Of a stretch of 64,000 nt of DNA, positions 1-26,060 are shown in pieces. Below the pieces are notes generated by a model, which saw only the letters and a program-made list of their open reading frames with translations, ran no database searches and was not told the DNA's origin. The first letter of the stretch is position 1. Each line of letters starts with the position of its first letter. This DNA comes from Eleginops maclovinus (Eukaryota; Chordata; Actinopteri; Perciformes; Eleginopidae), in contig NC_086352.1 of assembly GCF_036324505.1 (NCBI RefSeq), forward strand, positions 33,412,358 to 33,476,357, given 5' to 3'. Both the position numbers and the translations under genes were made by a program.

Positions 1-769
1 CAAGGACCAGCAAGGTGATGGTCATCTCTACCTGAACCAGAAGAATCCTCTTTGTATCAGGACTGTCCACACCCTCCCAGAATCTTCCTGAAGTGAAGCA
101 TGCACCTACCTCACAGGACTATTTCAAGAGGCAAAACACAAGCCCCACAGTTTGCTATTGGTGCGTATGTTCTAAATGGTCTTAATAATCCATATTTTCA
201 AAATGTTGCTAAAGATATTCAAAATGTTCTTACTGATGTATATTTTCAAAATGGTCTTAATACACATTTTGTAATAGTTTTCTAAATAATGCTTATAATG
301 CATTTTTCAAACAAGTTATTGCTGATGTATATTTATTTTCAGACAGCAGAGAATACTATATTGCAGTAAATTTAAATATTTTAAACTGCTTTTTGAGAGA
401 ACACAAACCTCACAGGATTATTTATAGGTTAAACACCTATGTCCTCTGTGTTAGTTTCCTTGGTGTTCAGCCAAATTGTTTGACCCAAGGTCAAGTTCAA
501 GTTTGTTACAACAAACAACTGATGTCTCAGGTGTTTTCACGTCTGGTAAGGTGCAGTCTCTGACGTGCAATTTGACACTTTAAATAAAAGTGTGTTTGAA
601 TTGAATCCTTCCAAATAGTTTATTTCCCATAATGTTCATAATAATGCATATTTTAAGCAGATGTCTGTAGCCTACAGAACAATACATATTTTATGTTAAT
701 TTAATTATGAAGATATTCGAAAATGCTAAATTGAGTTGTTGCACTATAAATCAAGTAATCTACTGGCAA
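1..769. other. AT-rich flank, nothing recognised
   Basis: AT-rich non-coding sequence downstream of the bax-like gene. Short imperfect duplications of a motif resembling CATATTTTCAAAATG occur near 190-310. No supported gene. Confidence 0.5.
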
Positions 770-1060
770 CCCCCTAACCAGAATGTTACTGTGAATTATG
801 TAATTTTTTAGAGTAATAAACTGAAATTGTTCAACAGTATGAATACTGTAGAACTTCAGTATATTGCTGGCGGCTCTGCTACCAGAATTTTACTGTTAAT
901 TGAAAAAATACAGCAGTATACTGTATGCTAGTTTTACAGTAAGAGGCTGTAAAGTCATTTCACAGTACGAGTACTGTAGTATTACAGTAAAGCTCTGGTG
1001 TCTTTGCTGCCAGCACTTTACTGTTATTTGACAGGAACATTTGTTACAGTATAGAACTAT
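770..1060. repeat. interspersed repeat with internal duplications (TTTACTGT-rich)
   Basis: The stretch is built of diverged units that begin with CTGGCAAC- or GCTGCCAG-like blocks followed by TTTACTGTTA and CAGTA-rich arms. It ends with TTTGACAG. This looks like a fish MITE-type repeat, but no target duplication could be assigned. Confidence 0.5.
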
Positions 1061-1870
1061 GGAGAATGTTTTTGTACGATGAGAGTCTGGCTCTTCCCTT
1101 CATCTCCCCTTTTATTACAGCTGCTTGTCCAGTTGCCTTCACAGGGGCAACAGGAATATAGTGGAAGTATCCTAATATCAAAGACAACATTTTTCTTAAG
1201 CGTAAATACCCCATTGATAAAAGTCTGAAGATGTTATGAGTCTTAAAATTGGCGGTTACTAACAAGTGGCTAAATGACTACTAAACATCATCACGAAGAG
1301 CATTAGCCGCCTTTAGCTTAGCGGTGTTGACGTGATGTACTCAGTGTGATGTAGCCATTTAGCCTAATGTTAGCTTCTGGCAATTGCATTTACAATTTCA
1401 AAATCATAAAGTCGCATCATATCAGGACCTCGCTTTGAGCTTAACACTGCTGCTGCAGAGGATTCCGTCTGTTACTGCTACATCAATGCGTTTGAAAAAG
1501 CCCTCGTGTCATTCTTAGATACTTGCGCCAGTGTGCGGCCCCGGCGTGTTCACAGTACAGTGATGGTCAGCTGACCACAGTTCCTGAGCTAATAGATCGA
1601 TATAAGCACCAGCAATAAAGTATCTCACCCCCTCATTCCCTCACCTTTACAGCAGTGTGGGTAGAGGACTTTGCCCGGGTGTTAAGAGTCCCATTAGTTT
1701 CCTGCATAGACCACATTCGATACATAAATGATTGACATCAAACTCTGTGGTTGCATCAACAGTATAAACATTAAGCAACTCAGTAGGGAAATATTTGAGT
1801 TTTTATATATAAATAGTATTTTTTAAATCTTTTATCTGTATCTATATATAAATAGTCAAAGGTACATTAA
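1061..1870. other. unannotated flank
   Basis: No coding signal and no repeat that I can name. Short open frames have no recognisable domain. Confidence 0.4.
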
Positions 1871-2109
1871 AACCTTTGGAGGTATGTCAAGAACGCTGAA
1901 GAATCATTTTGGTAAGAAAGGTCCAAGCTCTGTAAAAATCATGATGTACAGATTCAGGACAATAAAAGCCTTGGCAATAGACCTTTTCCCCCAAAGACAC
2001 TGGACTTTGTCTAACTGATAACATTAACAAAGTCATTACACGGTGCAAGGGCCCTGATCCAAAGAATGGAAACGCGGTCATTTTGAATGACCACAGCTCT
2101 TTCTGTGCT

Positions 2110-2530
2110 ACCAGCGTATTCTTTCAACTTGCCACTTATTCTGAATTCTTGTTTTTTGGTTGTCAAGCAGCAAAAGTTGTAGATAGATGGTACAGTTTTT
2201 GGTAACACCCCAATCCCCAACACTGAGGGGGTCAAATCAAAAGTGAAAACTAAATAGAGACAGTACCTGACACCAAAAGAGAAAGAAGTTGAATCAAGAG
2301 GAGTGGTATAATGCTGTGGAAGACGGCATATATGTCGAGGTCTGATGAACATTGGTATCTGATATCTAAAGGGCTCTACTTATCTACAAAATATCTCCAT
2401 AAAGAGTGGTTCACCCAAATTGCTTCACGGTGTTCTGGAGTTGGAAAACTTGTTAACACCTTGACAGTTTTAAATTCTTCTGTCACAGCCATGCACATGT
2501 GTATAAAAAAATGGCAAGACCTGGTTAAGC
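2110..2530. repeat. direct repeat A, copy 1
   Basis: Shares diverged but clear blocks with 4240-4570: a CTGAATT(A/C)TTGTTT start, the block around TGAACATTGGTATCTGA, and CAGTTTTAAATTCTTCTGT followed by CCATGCACATGTGTAT. The two copies run in the same direction about 2 kb apart. One lies downstream of and one within the bax-like gene. Family unknown. Confidence 0.6.
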
Positions 2531-2891
2531 CAACATGGCTGCCTCTGGGCTGAAACACATGAACATTTCCAGCCCCAGCTGACATGATAAAGCTACTGAA
2601 AAACTGTAGAATTTTGATTGGCTGACTATTGAGGCGCCAGATGTTGTTTACTTTTTCCAATATTGGTATGTCCTCTCAGGTCTGGACCCAACACAGAGCC
2701 GATGTGGAACTGAGAACTGGTTCAGGTGAAATCCTCTTTTCGGTTTGAAGACCATGTTTGTTCTTCAATCTCCTGAAAGCCACTGCTGAGAGCATCCAAA
2801 TCCTTTTTTGTTCCAGGGAATCCTGAGAAGAGAAACCCCCCGCCCCCCAAGTCCAGTTCTTGACCTCCAGTGGTTGATGAGATGGAGATGT

Positions 2892-2897
2892 TTTAAT
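2892..2897 (-). promoter_or_regulatory. possible bax-like polyadenylation signal
   Basis: An ATTAAA variant lies on the minus strand about 85 nt after the bax-like stop codon. It is the nearest plausible signal, but the real 3' UTR could be longer. Confidence 0.25.
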
Positions 2898-2980
2898 TAA
2901 TGTCCAGAGATTGTCGTTATTAACATGCTGCGTTTATCCAGGAGATGGGACTGCAGCCCTGGTTGTGAGGTCTTCGGCTG

Positions 2981-17156
<14,176 letters not shown>

Positions 17157-17326
17157 CACCTCTTTCACTTTTTATCAGCTCGAAAGGAGCTGGGAGCGAT
17201 AAATGAGCAGTTAGATGTTTGGTTCCAACATTTAACGCTAAGCTTGGCCGAACAAAGTCACAAGAAGTCCGTCTAGTCCGTTCCGTGAAAACTTTTTCTC
17301 CTTCCTCAGAAGAACAAGGAAGTGAG
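17157..17326. promoter_or_regulatory. bax-like 5' UTR/promoter region, possibly bidirectional
   Basis: About 170 bp separate the bax-like start codon (minus) from a plus-strand ATG followed by a strong splice donor (17351). The surrounding 17080-17380 is richer in CpG than its neighbours, for example GGAAGCGCGCACTGGCCGCC. No clear TATA box on the bax-like side. A promoter must lie here or just beyond, but individual sites cannot be assigned. Confidence 0.4.
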
Positions 17327-18179
17327 ATGGAAGCGCGCACTGGCCGCCGGGTAAGCGCGCCTCGTTTGTCCCATGGTATTTCCCCGGTGAGCATCTGAAC
17401 GTCCAGTATTACATAAATTTAAACAGAACAAAACCATATTGTCATTTATTATGATTCATTTAATAATTGTGAAATTAGCGTGATGTACATGTAATGCGGC
17501 AACCTGGGAATGTGATAAAATGTGAAATACTGAATTTCTCGGTATTCTGATTTCTTGTAATAGTCACCACCACAGCTGAATGATAATTCCAGTGGCATTC
17601 AAAGTATTCAGGTCCTCTACTTAGGTAAACATACTAATATTACAGTGCACTCCATTACAAGTAAAAGTCCTGAGTTTAGAGTTTAACTCAGAAGTATTAT
17701 CAGCCAAACGTACTCAAGTATCAAAGGTAAAAGTACCTCTCTTATAAAAATATCTCTTATAAAAGTGTATTAGAACTTTTATGGAATCTTATCAGAATTT
17801 GTCATAAGAAAAAACGTTTTTTTTGTAATTTCTTCCGTATGGAGCAAACTTTGGAAATATTGGGTAAATTAGAAGTAAATATATATCCTTTCAACACATG
17901 TATTTATGTAAAATGAAGTGTCAAATGAAAGCTGTGCCGTAAAAGTATAATATTTCCCTCTGAAATATAATGGAGCAGAAGTTCAGAATAGCAGATAATT
18001 GAAAGACTCAAGTAAACTACAAATACCCCAATAATTATACTTAAGGACAATACTTGAGTAATTGTGCTTAGTTAATTTACACCACTGGATAATTATAAAT
18101 ATATTATTGTATTTAAAGGTTTCTGGCATGTCCTATCTGTTCATCTACCTATGGATGTGTCACCTGAAAAGATGCCACG
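17327..18179 (+). other. possible divergent transcript, two exons
   Basis: ATG at 17327 opens MEARTGRR and runs into donor GTAAGC at 17351. A second candidate exon, 18119-18179, keeps the phase, encodes VSGMSYLFIYLWMCHLKRCH and ends at a strong donor GTAAGTAAG. The acceptor in front of it (TTTAAAG) has a poor pyrimidine tract, and no third exon in phase was found. The hydrophobic run could suit a signal or membrane segment, but I recognise no protein. It may equally be a non-coding promoter-divergent RNA or chance. Confidence 0.2.
17590..18087. mobile_element. hAT-like MITE with 8-bp target duplication
   Basis: Starts CAGTGG and ends CCACTG, with flanking GATAATTC (17582-17589) and GATAATTA (18088-18095), a 7/8 duplication. 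The interior is filled with AAGTA/TACTT motifs typical of abundant fish hAT MITEs. It is 498 bp with no coding potential and lies inside the putative intron of the divergent transcript. Confidence 0.75.
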
Positions 18180-19942
18180 GTAAGTAAGCTGACATTGGGT
18201 GATTTTTCTAATGACCTATTTTATGCAGTATATGGACTGGACCAATGGTTTGCCACTAATAGATTTAAGAACCCTTTATTCTGAGCCAGGAAAAACCCCG
18301 CCTTAGCTCCCTTCAACTTGTGGAGGCACATCCTCACAACCATTTTCTCTCCTTTGAGTGTTTCTTTCACTTTCTATATACGTACATTCTTACAAACCCA
18401 GTTAGAACATTCTAATATGATTTGAATACAGTTTTACTGTGACATGGTTAAAAGTGTATGTCTCAATCCTTCCTGAATTGATCATCCTCAGAAATATGCA
18501 TGTATCGCTAACAGCAAGTTAACTTCCATTATAGTCAACTGAAACCATACAGTGTGCCCCGTCTGCTGTGAGTCATTGGACTGACTCACATTGTCACAGT
18601 GTGATCACGTGGTACAGCTCACGTTGATACAAGCATATTAATGTCTGTTCTTCAAACTGTATACACAAACTATGGTGTACAATAACTGCAATTTTGATCA
18701 TGAGCATGATCATAATGGTAATTGTCAGTTTATGCACCTTGAATGCAATAGTGTCATTTACCCAGTTAGCTCTACACTGTTAGTGCAAGAAGGACTCCCA
18801 CCCCCTTCTTGTGATCCACCTTGGCCCTTTGAGGGTGTGCAATACCCAACATGCTTGGGGCCTATAAAGAGCCAATTGGCTATCATTCATTTGGGGTTTC
18901 AATGATGATGGCCATTATTCACTCTCCTTTCCGTTCTGTTGCACCTTTCACAAACTCCCGAGTGAAATCATATGGAGGAATCAATCTTGGTTCACACCAC
19001 TTCTCCAACTGAGTCTGTTGTTTGTGTTACATTTAGTGTACATCGGAAAGAACACAGCTGTCTGCGGCTGCTGGACACTACTCTGCTGAGGAACAAAAAA
19101 TCTGTTTTTGCGTCATCATGGCGTCATCTTTAGAGCCACAACTTTCCCATTACACATTGAACCATTAGTAATACAAAAATACTGATTACTGCAGCTGTTG
19201 ATTTATTCACATCTTAAAAAGCCTTTTCTGATCCTCGTACTGTACTCTCTGCAATTCCTACAGAAAGGAAGGATGATGTGACGCTTAACAGGGTGCATGT
19301 ATTGCTCAAATATGTAAATAAAAAGCCACAATTAACATATTTATACCAAAATCAAGTTTTTATAAAAAGAAAAGTGTAACTGTATAATGTATGATTTGTG
19401 AGTACCGTGGATGTCCAGTGTTACAGGGTTGTTGGCTCTGTATGAATGCTTTAACTCTTCCTAAGAGTCATTTTAGCTTTAAGAAAATAACTGTATTTGT
19501 CTGATCTAGATTTTAAACAAGCGTTTACAGAGGTGTCACATTAACTTTAGCACACTATGTTATTTAATGCCATTACAGTTCTCTCGATTACAGCAAAACA
19601 AAAGATGGAGACGGGTGGTGTTTATATCATGTAAGCTTCTCCGGGTTAGGATTACTTCATTGTTCATCATTACGTAGGTTTTTATGGAAGCAGAGTTATC
19701 CACGGGGTCTCCTCCCAAAAAACAAAGGAACACTGTGATTAAAACACAGAATAAAGCAGTTTCATGTCAGTGATTCCCTGAAGCTGCTCAGCTTGTTTCT
19801 CTGATAACTCAAGATTCAGACATCCAATGAAAAAAGTTCTTCATCGGTAAAAAAATATTTTTAAACCTGACAAAGATCGTAGAAGTACATAATAAAACTG
19901 CATTTAACTGGATAGAATCACAAAATTGACGCATGTATAAAG
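18180..19942. other. intergenic, nothing recognised
   Basis: AT-rich. TGATCATGAGCATGATCA, a partial palindrome, lies near 18694-18711. No supported gene. Confidence 0.4.
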
Positions 19943-20463
19943 TATGGTGGCCGACAGGTGTAAACGCGTTACAACAGCTAAAACAATCCAAATGTAAAAA
20001 ATGAATTTTGCCAAGACCCATGCAAATAAGAAACATCAACACATGCAGCATTTAGAAAACATTCACCAACTTGAGGAGACATGTGCAGCGTTTACTAAAA
20101 GCGGTGTATAATCAAAATGCTGCATATTAAAAAAATACTGCAAGAAGCTGCAAACGCAACGGAAACGGGGACACAACAAAATGACACACAGCTAAAATGG
20201 GAGCAGTTGTGGATGTTCGGGGATTATATTATGGCAAACTATCACTGTCACTGGAAACTTTCCTTAAGAGTATGTTTTATCGGTTAATTTGAACGATGTG
20301 ATCGCGTGATTCATTCCGACATTACTAACTAGCCTACAATCCCCAAACGATAACAAGCACTCCAGCCCTGATTCAAGCTGTGTGCATCACTAATGCATCA
20401 TGCGTTTCTCCTAACCGAATGTTTTTGACCTTTGTAGCACATTTGCACTTCTCGGCCACCATA
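19943..20463. mobile_element. TIR element with ends TATGGTGGCCGA
   Basis: The left end TATGGTGGCCGACAGGTGTA matches the reverse complement of the right end, TATGGTGGCCGAGAAGTGCA, and the match continues into GTTACAAC/GTGCTACAAA. There is no coding capacity. A diverged partial copy with the same right end lies at about 53500-54105. Target duplication not clear. Confidence 0.7.
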
Positions 20464-20469
20464 GCAGGG

Positions 20470-20525
20470 AAAACAAAACCATTAATAAATAAAGTACTTC
20501 TGATTCTGATTCTGATTCTGATACA
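20470..20525 (+). repeat. LINE 3'-tail remnant, (TTCTGA)n
   Basis: AATAAAGTACTTCTGATTCTGATTCTG matches the end of the LINE fragments at 4165-4195 and 35795-35815. Only the extreme tail is present. Confidence 0.5.
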
Positions 20526-20619
20526 GTATACCAAATGCTTTATTCGCTTGATTAAAATTATATTTTGGTCAAAAATGTTTGGGACAAAGCAAAAAAAAAA
20601 TCCAACATAGGTTTGGTTT

Positions 20620-20621
<2 letters not shown>

Positions 20622-20699
<78 letters not shown>
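20622..20699. repeat. (AAT)n microsatellite, 26 repeats
   Basis: Uninterrupted TAA trinucleotides followed by AACAATAACAATACATTTTATTTG, which resembles the tail of the L2-like LINE at 12340-12375. It may have grown from a LINE tail. Confidence 0.97.
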
Positions 20700-20702
<3 letters not shown>

Positions 20703-22990
20703 TAACAATACATTTTATTTGTATTGCACATTTCATTTCAGCAATCTCAAAGTGTTTAGACACTTAGATTGCGGAATTGTTATACACATTTTAACTGTAG
20801 TGTTTAAATGTAGGACTAAATATTAATTTTCTTGATTCCTGGATTGAGTCTATTCTTTTTTCACTTAACCTCAACCGACTTCTTCATTCCGCCCTAACAC
20901 AAAATATAGTGTAATCCATTATTAGCGTGTTTGATAATTCAGCAGATTGGACTAGAATGAACAGAGTTACTATAGCTACAAACCACAGTAACAACACTTG
21001 GGTAAATATTACACACATTTAACCCAGCTACCTTTCCAATAATACTGTCATTTTGCTCATAACTTCATATGACAGTGAATCGAGCCTGGTTTAGTGTGTA
21101 TATCAAACATCCTTTTTACACTCCACCACATGATGGCGACGGTGAACCTCATATATAAATCTCTTCCTCTGGACTCTGCGGGCTGCAAACACTTTGTTTT
21201 GACGGAATGAATAGCCGGAGGCTGAACAATAGGTGGGGCTGTGTAAGAAGATGTTTGGATGATCCCTCTCTCCTCCCTCACCCACCTTCTGCACCAATAC
21301 CTTAAACCTGCATGTCAGGTTTCTGTGAATGGACTGAGTAAAGGAGTGCGTGGTCTGGGCTGGTAGTTTTCCACTCATACGGATACTCAAACAAGCTGGC
21401 ATAGTGACATATGTGAATAATGGAGGGGGGACAGGTAGCTACAGGTGTAAGATTGGTCATTACCATGAACAATGTGAGGCTATGTTACGATTCTTCCAAA
21501 AATCAAGTCCCTATTACAAAAGGCTTTAGTTATATCAAATAGATTCACATTGAATCTGATGAGGCGACATTTATTTGAATAACTAGTCTTCACTTCCTCT
21601 TAGAAAACACAAACGTCTCTTATTTCTGTATAGTTTAGTCAACTACTGTATTTTAAATGAATGGTTTTAGGATAACGCTTGTATCTTGATAAAAGACCGC
21701 TGCGCATGGGGCTAGAATAAGGATTTTTGGGGGTTAAAAGCTCAAAACATTAGCGTAACATGGGATGTCAGAAAAACATGCATTTGTAAAAAGCCATCAG
21801 AACACAACTGCCAACAACGTTTAGTGTTCTATTACATTGGGTGTGATGGTAGCTCCACTGCCATCTGAAAGTGTGCAGTTAAGTGACACTGTTTCAAGAC
21901 TCACTTTGTGACCCGTTCACCTGCTCATGCTGGAACAGATGAATTTGAATCATTTTAAGGCTCTTGTAACATTTCCAAGTTAGTTCCTATGTCAAAACAA
22001 CCTTAAGGTTCTCCAAACAGAATTCACTGGTTGATTGAGAGATTCCTCCATACAGGTCTCAACATGGTGTCAGCTGAGCAGCAGCCAGCAGCTAACTCTC
22101 CTGTGTTGTCCTTAAACACACTCATGCACTGTGAACTGACCCATTTGAAACTAAAGAACATCAGCATAGTTAACTACTGGGATATATATCGCTAGATTCT
22201 CCTTTGCTGTTAAGTCATTTTTCAGCTAACTCCTTTTAATTCATATAAACATATTTTTTTAATCTAAATCCGTTAAATTCTTAAAAAGAGGGGAGTTCGT
22301 AAGAACTGGCCGTGGCTAACAGCGTGAACACTTCTTTGTGTTCTTTTATCCACTTTTTAATTACATTGGTTGTCCTGGCCAAGCCTGTTGTTGAAGCTTC
22401 AGTTTGTCTGACATCAGAGCGGTCTCCAGCTTCTTGGTTTTCCAATACTCTGGTCATGGATCTCCATTACATTCACCGCAATCTTTTCCAGTACATGGAC
22501 ACTGTTTCTGAGGGCAAATATCACATACTGTATATCTGCCTGGTATTTATAAATGCTCAGAAACCCAACCAGTGCAAAAAAAAACCAAAACGTTAAACTT
22601 ATTTTCAGGTCAAAATTGTGAATGTGAACCATATCTCTTCTGAAGTGTAAACCTGCACACTGGCTGATGAGCTAACATCGTAAACCCAAGGAGGGGATTG
22701 GATGGTGGGCATCACGCTTTGGCAACACACTGTGTGTGTAACCTTATTATTAGCACTTAGCTAGCCAGTTGGTCACTCACACAAAGATTTACACACGCAA
22801 TTTACACAAGGCACAGAGAAGGTCTGATTACATTACTTCAACGTATCAGCAAATGTTTGTTTTCTGCTGTATTACTGTAGAGGTCTGCATAGGAAACACT
22901 CTAGTCCATTTTTACTGCTTACAAGAATTCCTGTAATCCCCAACTGATGATTTATTGCACAGACACAGACAAACAGTCACACAGACACAC
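20700..22990. other. intergenic, nothing recognised
   Basis: No repeat or gene that I can name. Open frames on both strands are short and lack domains. Confidence 0.4.
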
Positions 22991-22991
22991 A

Positions 22992-23655
<664 letters not shown>

Positions 23656-24165
23656 CCGAGGTGGAAAGTAACTAAGTACATTTACTAAGGTACTGTATGT
23701 AAGTATAGTGATACACTTGTACTCTACTACAATTCAGAGGTAAATGGTGTAATTCTACTCCACTACATTTATTTAATCCCTTTAGTTATTTTACAGATCT
23801 GGATTAATGATGGTAAATATGATCAGCCCTTAAATCAGACTTTAGTTCACCTGCAGTAAATCCAGCAGCTACCCTGCAGTATACAAAGCCATTCAAACTA
23901 GCTGCACCTTTACCAGCTCTGAGAACACTTTAATGATCAATCATTATAAAACATATCAGAGATATTATTCTGAAATGGACCAATCAAACAATGACTACTT
24001 TTACTGTCGCTACTTTAAGAACCTTTTGATGAGAATACTTTTACTTGATTAACACGTTGAATGCAGGACTTTTACTGCAACAGAGTTTCCCTACACTCTG
24101 GTACTTCTACTTTTATTTAAGTGCAAGATCTGAGTACGTTATCTACCTCTGTACAGAAGTGATGT
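23656..24165. mobile_element. hAT-like MITE, second copy of the 16145 family
   Basis: From TCCACTACATTTATTTAATC onwards it matches 16299-16690 almost base for base (GATCTGGATTAATGATGG, CCAGCAGCTACCCTGCAG, CTCTGAGAACACTTTAATGA). The left arm, GAGGTGGAAAGTAACTAAG, differs from the other copy and belongs to the same broad hAT-MITE group. The orientation is the same as the first copy. Confidence 0.75.
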
Positions 24166-24729
24166 AATAAATGATGTTTAATCTTCACTTGTTACTTGCA
24201 TTTTTGAACGACTGACTTGCAACTACTCAGGTTACAGGAACTGGGATTGATCAGAAAATTGCAGAAGAACTACCCATAGTCTAATTTTTCTTTCCTCTTT
24301 CAGTATTTTAGACAAAGTCGACACAATGCACAAAAAGTCAAAGGGGAAGCTGAACAGCGATCGTGTGTCACAAACGTTTTTGTTGAGTCACTGTATTTTG
24401 TTATCAGTGTCCAAAATAAGGAAGACAGGAGCTATGTGTGTTTTGCATGGCTGAAGCAGAATTGCAGTGCGGACATGGAAAGAGCTCTTCTTCTTCTTGT
24501 TTCTTGGTTGTTGTGGAATGAAAATGTTTCTGAAGCACAATTTATCTGTCCATCACTATGAAAGCCAAATTCTTTTCAATTCTGCCAGCTGATTTCAGTG
24601 TCCTGTGGTGGGTTGGAAGTAAGAATGTTTTCTCACAGTACTGTACAATACTTAAATTAGATTTTTACTTTAATTAAGTCATTTCTTGGTTTATTGGAGA
24701 AAATGTAATATTTATGAAGTTCAAACATC
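24166..24729. other. intergenic, nothing recognised
   Basis: No named repeat or gene. Open frames without domains. Confidence 0.35.
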
Positions 24730-25440
24730 AATCAATCAAAGTTTATTTATACAGCCCAATATCACACATTTAACATTTGTCTCTGTAACTATACAGTTTG
24801 TACAGGATATGAATATGGCAACCTCTATCCTTGGACCCTCACATCGGACTGTCATGATCCTTCTTTTGTGTCTGTTGTTTCCTGTTTTATTTAGAAATGT
24901 TTTCCCCTCCTGTCATGTTTAGTTTCACCTCCTGTTTGTGTTTCCCTCCTGTGCCTGATTGTGTCATTGTGTTCACCTGTTGCCCCTGTGTTTCTCCTCC
25001 CCTCTCCAGCTGTGTCTTGTCTTGTGATTACCCTTGTGTACAAGGGTGTTCGGTTGTCTTCGTTTCCAATCTGGTCATGTCCATGTTCTATGCCTTTTCC
25101 CGTCTATGTTACCTGCCTGTTCCTGTACGTCCGTCTGTCCGCTCCTGTTCCTGGTGTCCCTGTGTTCCCTGGTTAGTGTAGGTTAGGTTTTTCTTTATTT
25201 AAAAGTACAGCTTTAATTTGAATAAAGCTTGCCTTTTGTTTGGACCCATACCTGCCTCCTTTACTCACACTGCACTTGGGTCCTATTTCCCCCACTCCTG
25301 ACACGGACAAGGAAAAACTCCCAAAGAAACCCCCATTTAACGGGGGGGAAATGGAAGAAACCTTGGGGAGAGCAACAGAGGAGGGATCCTTCTCCCAGGA
25401 AACAGACGTGCAATGGATGTCATGTGTGAATTAAAAAGAT
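24730..25440 (+). repeat. older interspersed repeat, interrupted by a solo LTR
   Basis: Left half: CAATCAATCAAAGTTTATTT then CAGCCCAATATCACA and GTACAGGATATGAATATGGC. Right half from 25304: GGACAAGGAAAAACTCCC, GGAAGAAACCTTGGGGAGAG and AGACGTGCAATGGATG. These are two parts of one well-known fish repeat, separated by the 454-bp LTR insertion. Family name not assigned here. Confidence 0.75.
24850..25303 (+). mobile_element. solo LTR with 5-bp target duplication
   Basis: The insert begins TGTCATGATCC and ends CACTCCTGACA, short inverted TG...CA ends. CGGAC flanks it on both sides (24845-24849 and 25304-25308). A polyadenylation signal AATAAA is at 25221-25226, about 80 bp before the end, as in LTRs. 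There are no gag, pol or env sequences, so this is a solo LTR left by recombination. The last 45 bp resemble the minus-strand sequence at 28318-28380. Confidence 0.85.
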
Positions 25441-25997
25441 TACTGCTTTACAGAAGTTGGGCTTATAATACATTAAGCATTGTTATAGACTAAACCAGCC
25501 AACAGGATATAGAATACTTCACTCAAATTCTAATGTGAAAAAATGGAATCTTATGAGATAATACATAACCATAATACATTCTGTAGCCATTTCCTCTGCA
25601 TAACATGTTTTTGAAACTTGCATTTTGTAGTGTTAGTACTAAATCTAATGTGAAAATGGTCAGTTAGTGATGAAAAACGTTTATCTGTTCAAATTAAATG
25701 TATTTGTGTCAGGAACCAAGAACACAAACCCATTGCACGTGCACGCACACACCATCTTCAGTTTGAGCCCATCTGTACAAAATAATGATTTTTATCACCT
25801 GAGACCAAGGAGGGAAAGAAATGGAAATGTAATTCAGATCTTTCTCTCTCAATCATTCAAATCTCCAGGAGATCCAGTCCTGTCCCCCCCAGGTTCTCCA
25901 CTATCAGTCACCTGAATCTTTCCCCTTGAAGCCCCTATATCAACTAGGAGTATATATACCACAAAAAGATCATCACACACTTTAGTATCAAAATAAT
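25441..25997. other. intergenic, nothing recognised
   Basis: No supported feature. Confidence 0.4.

Positions 25998-26060
<63 letters not shown>
25998..26060. repeat. (GATA)n microsatellite, about 15 repeats
   Basis: Uninterrupted GATA tetranucleotides. Confidence 0.97.

Noticed and set aside
24300..24440. Third exon of the putative divergent transcript
   Set aside because: A good acceptor (TTTCAG) is present, but the required phase gives a stop after two codons.
24897..25181. Cys/Pro/Val-rich open frames
   Set aside because: They lie inside the solo LTR, whose ends and target duplication are clear.
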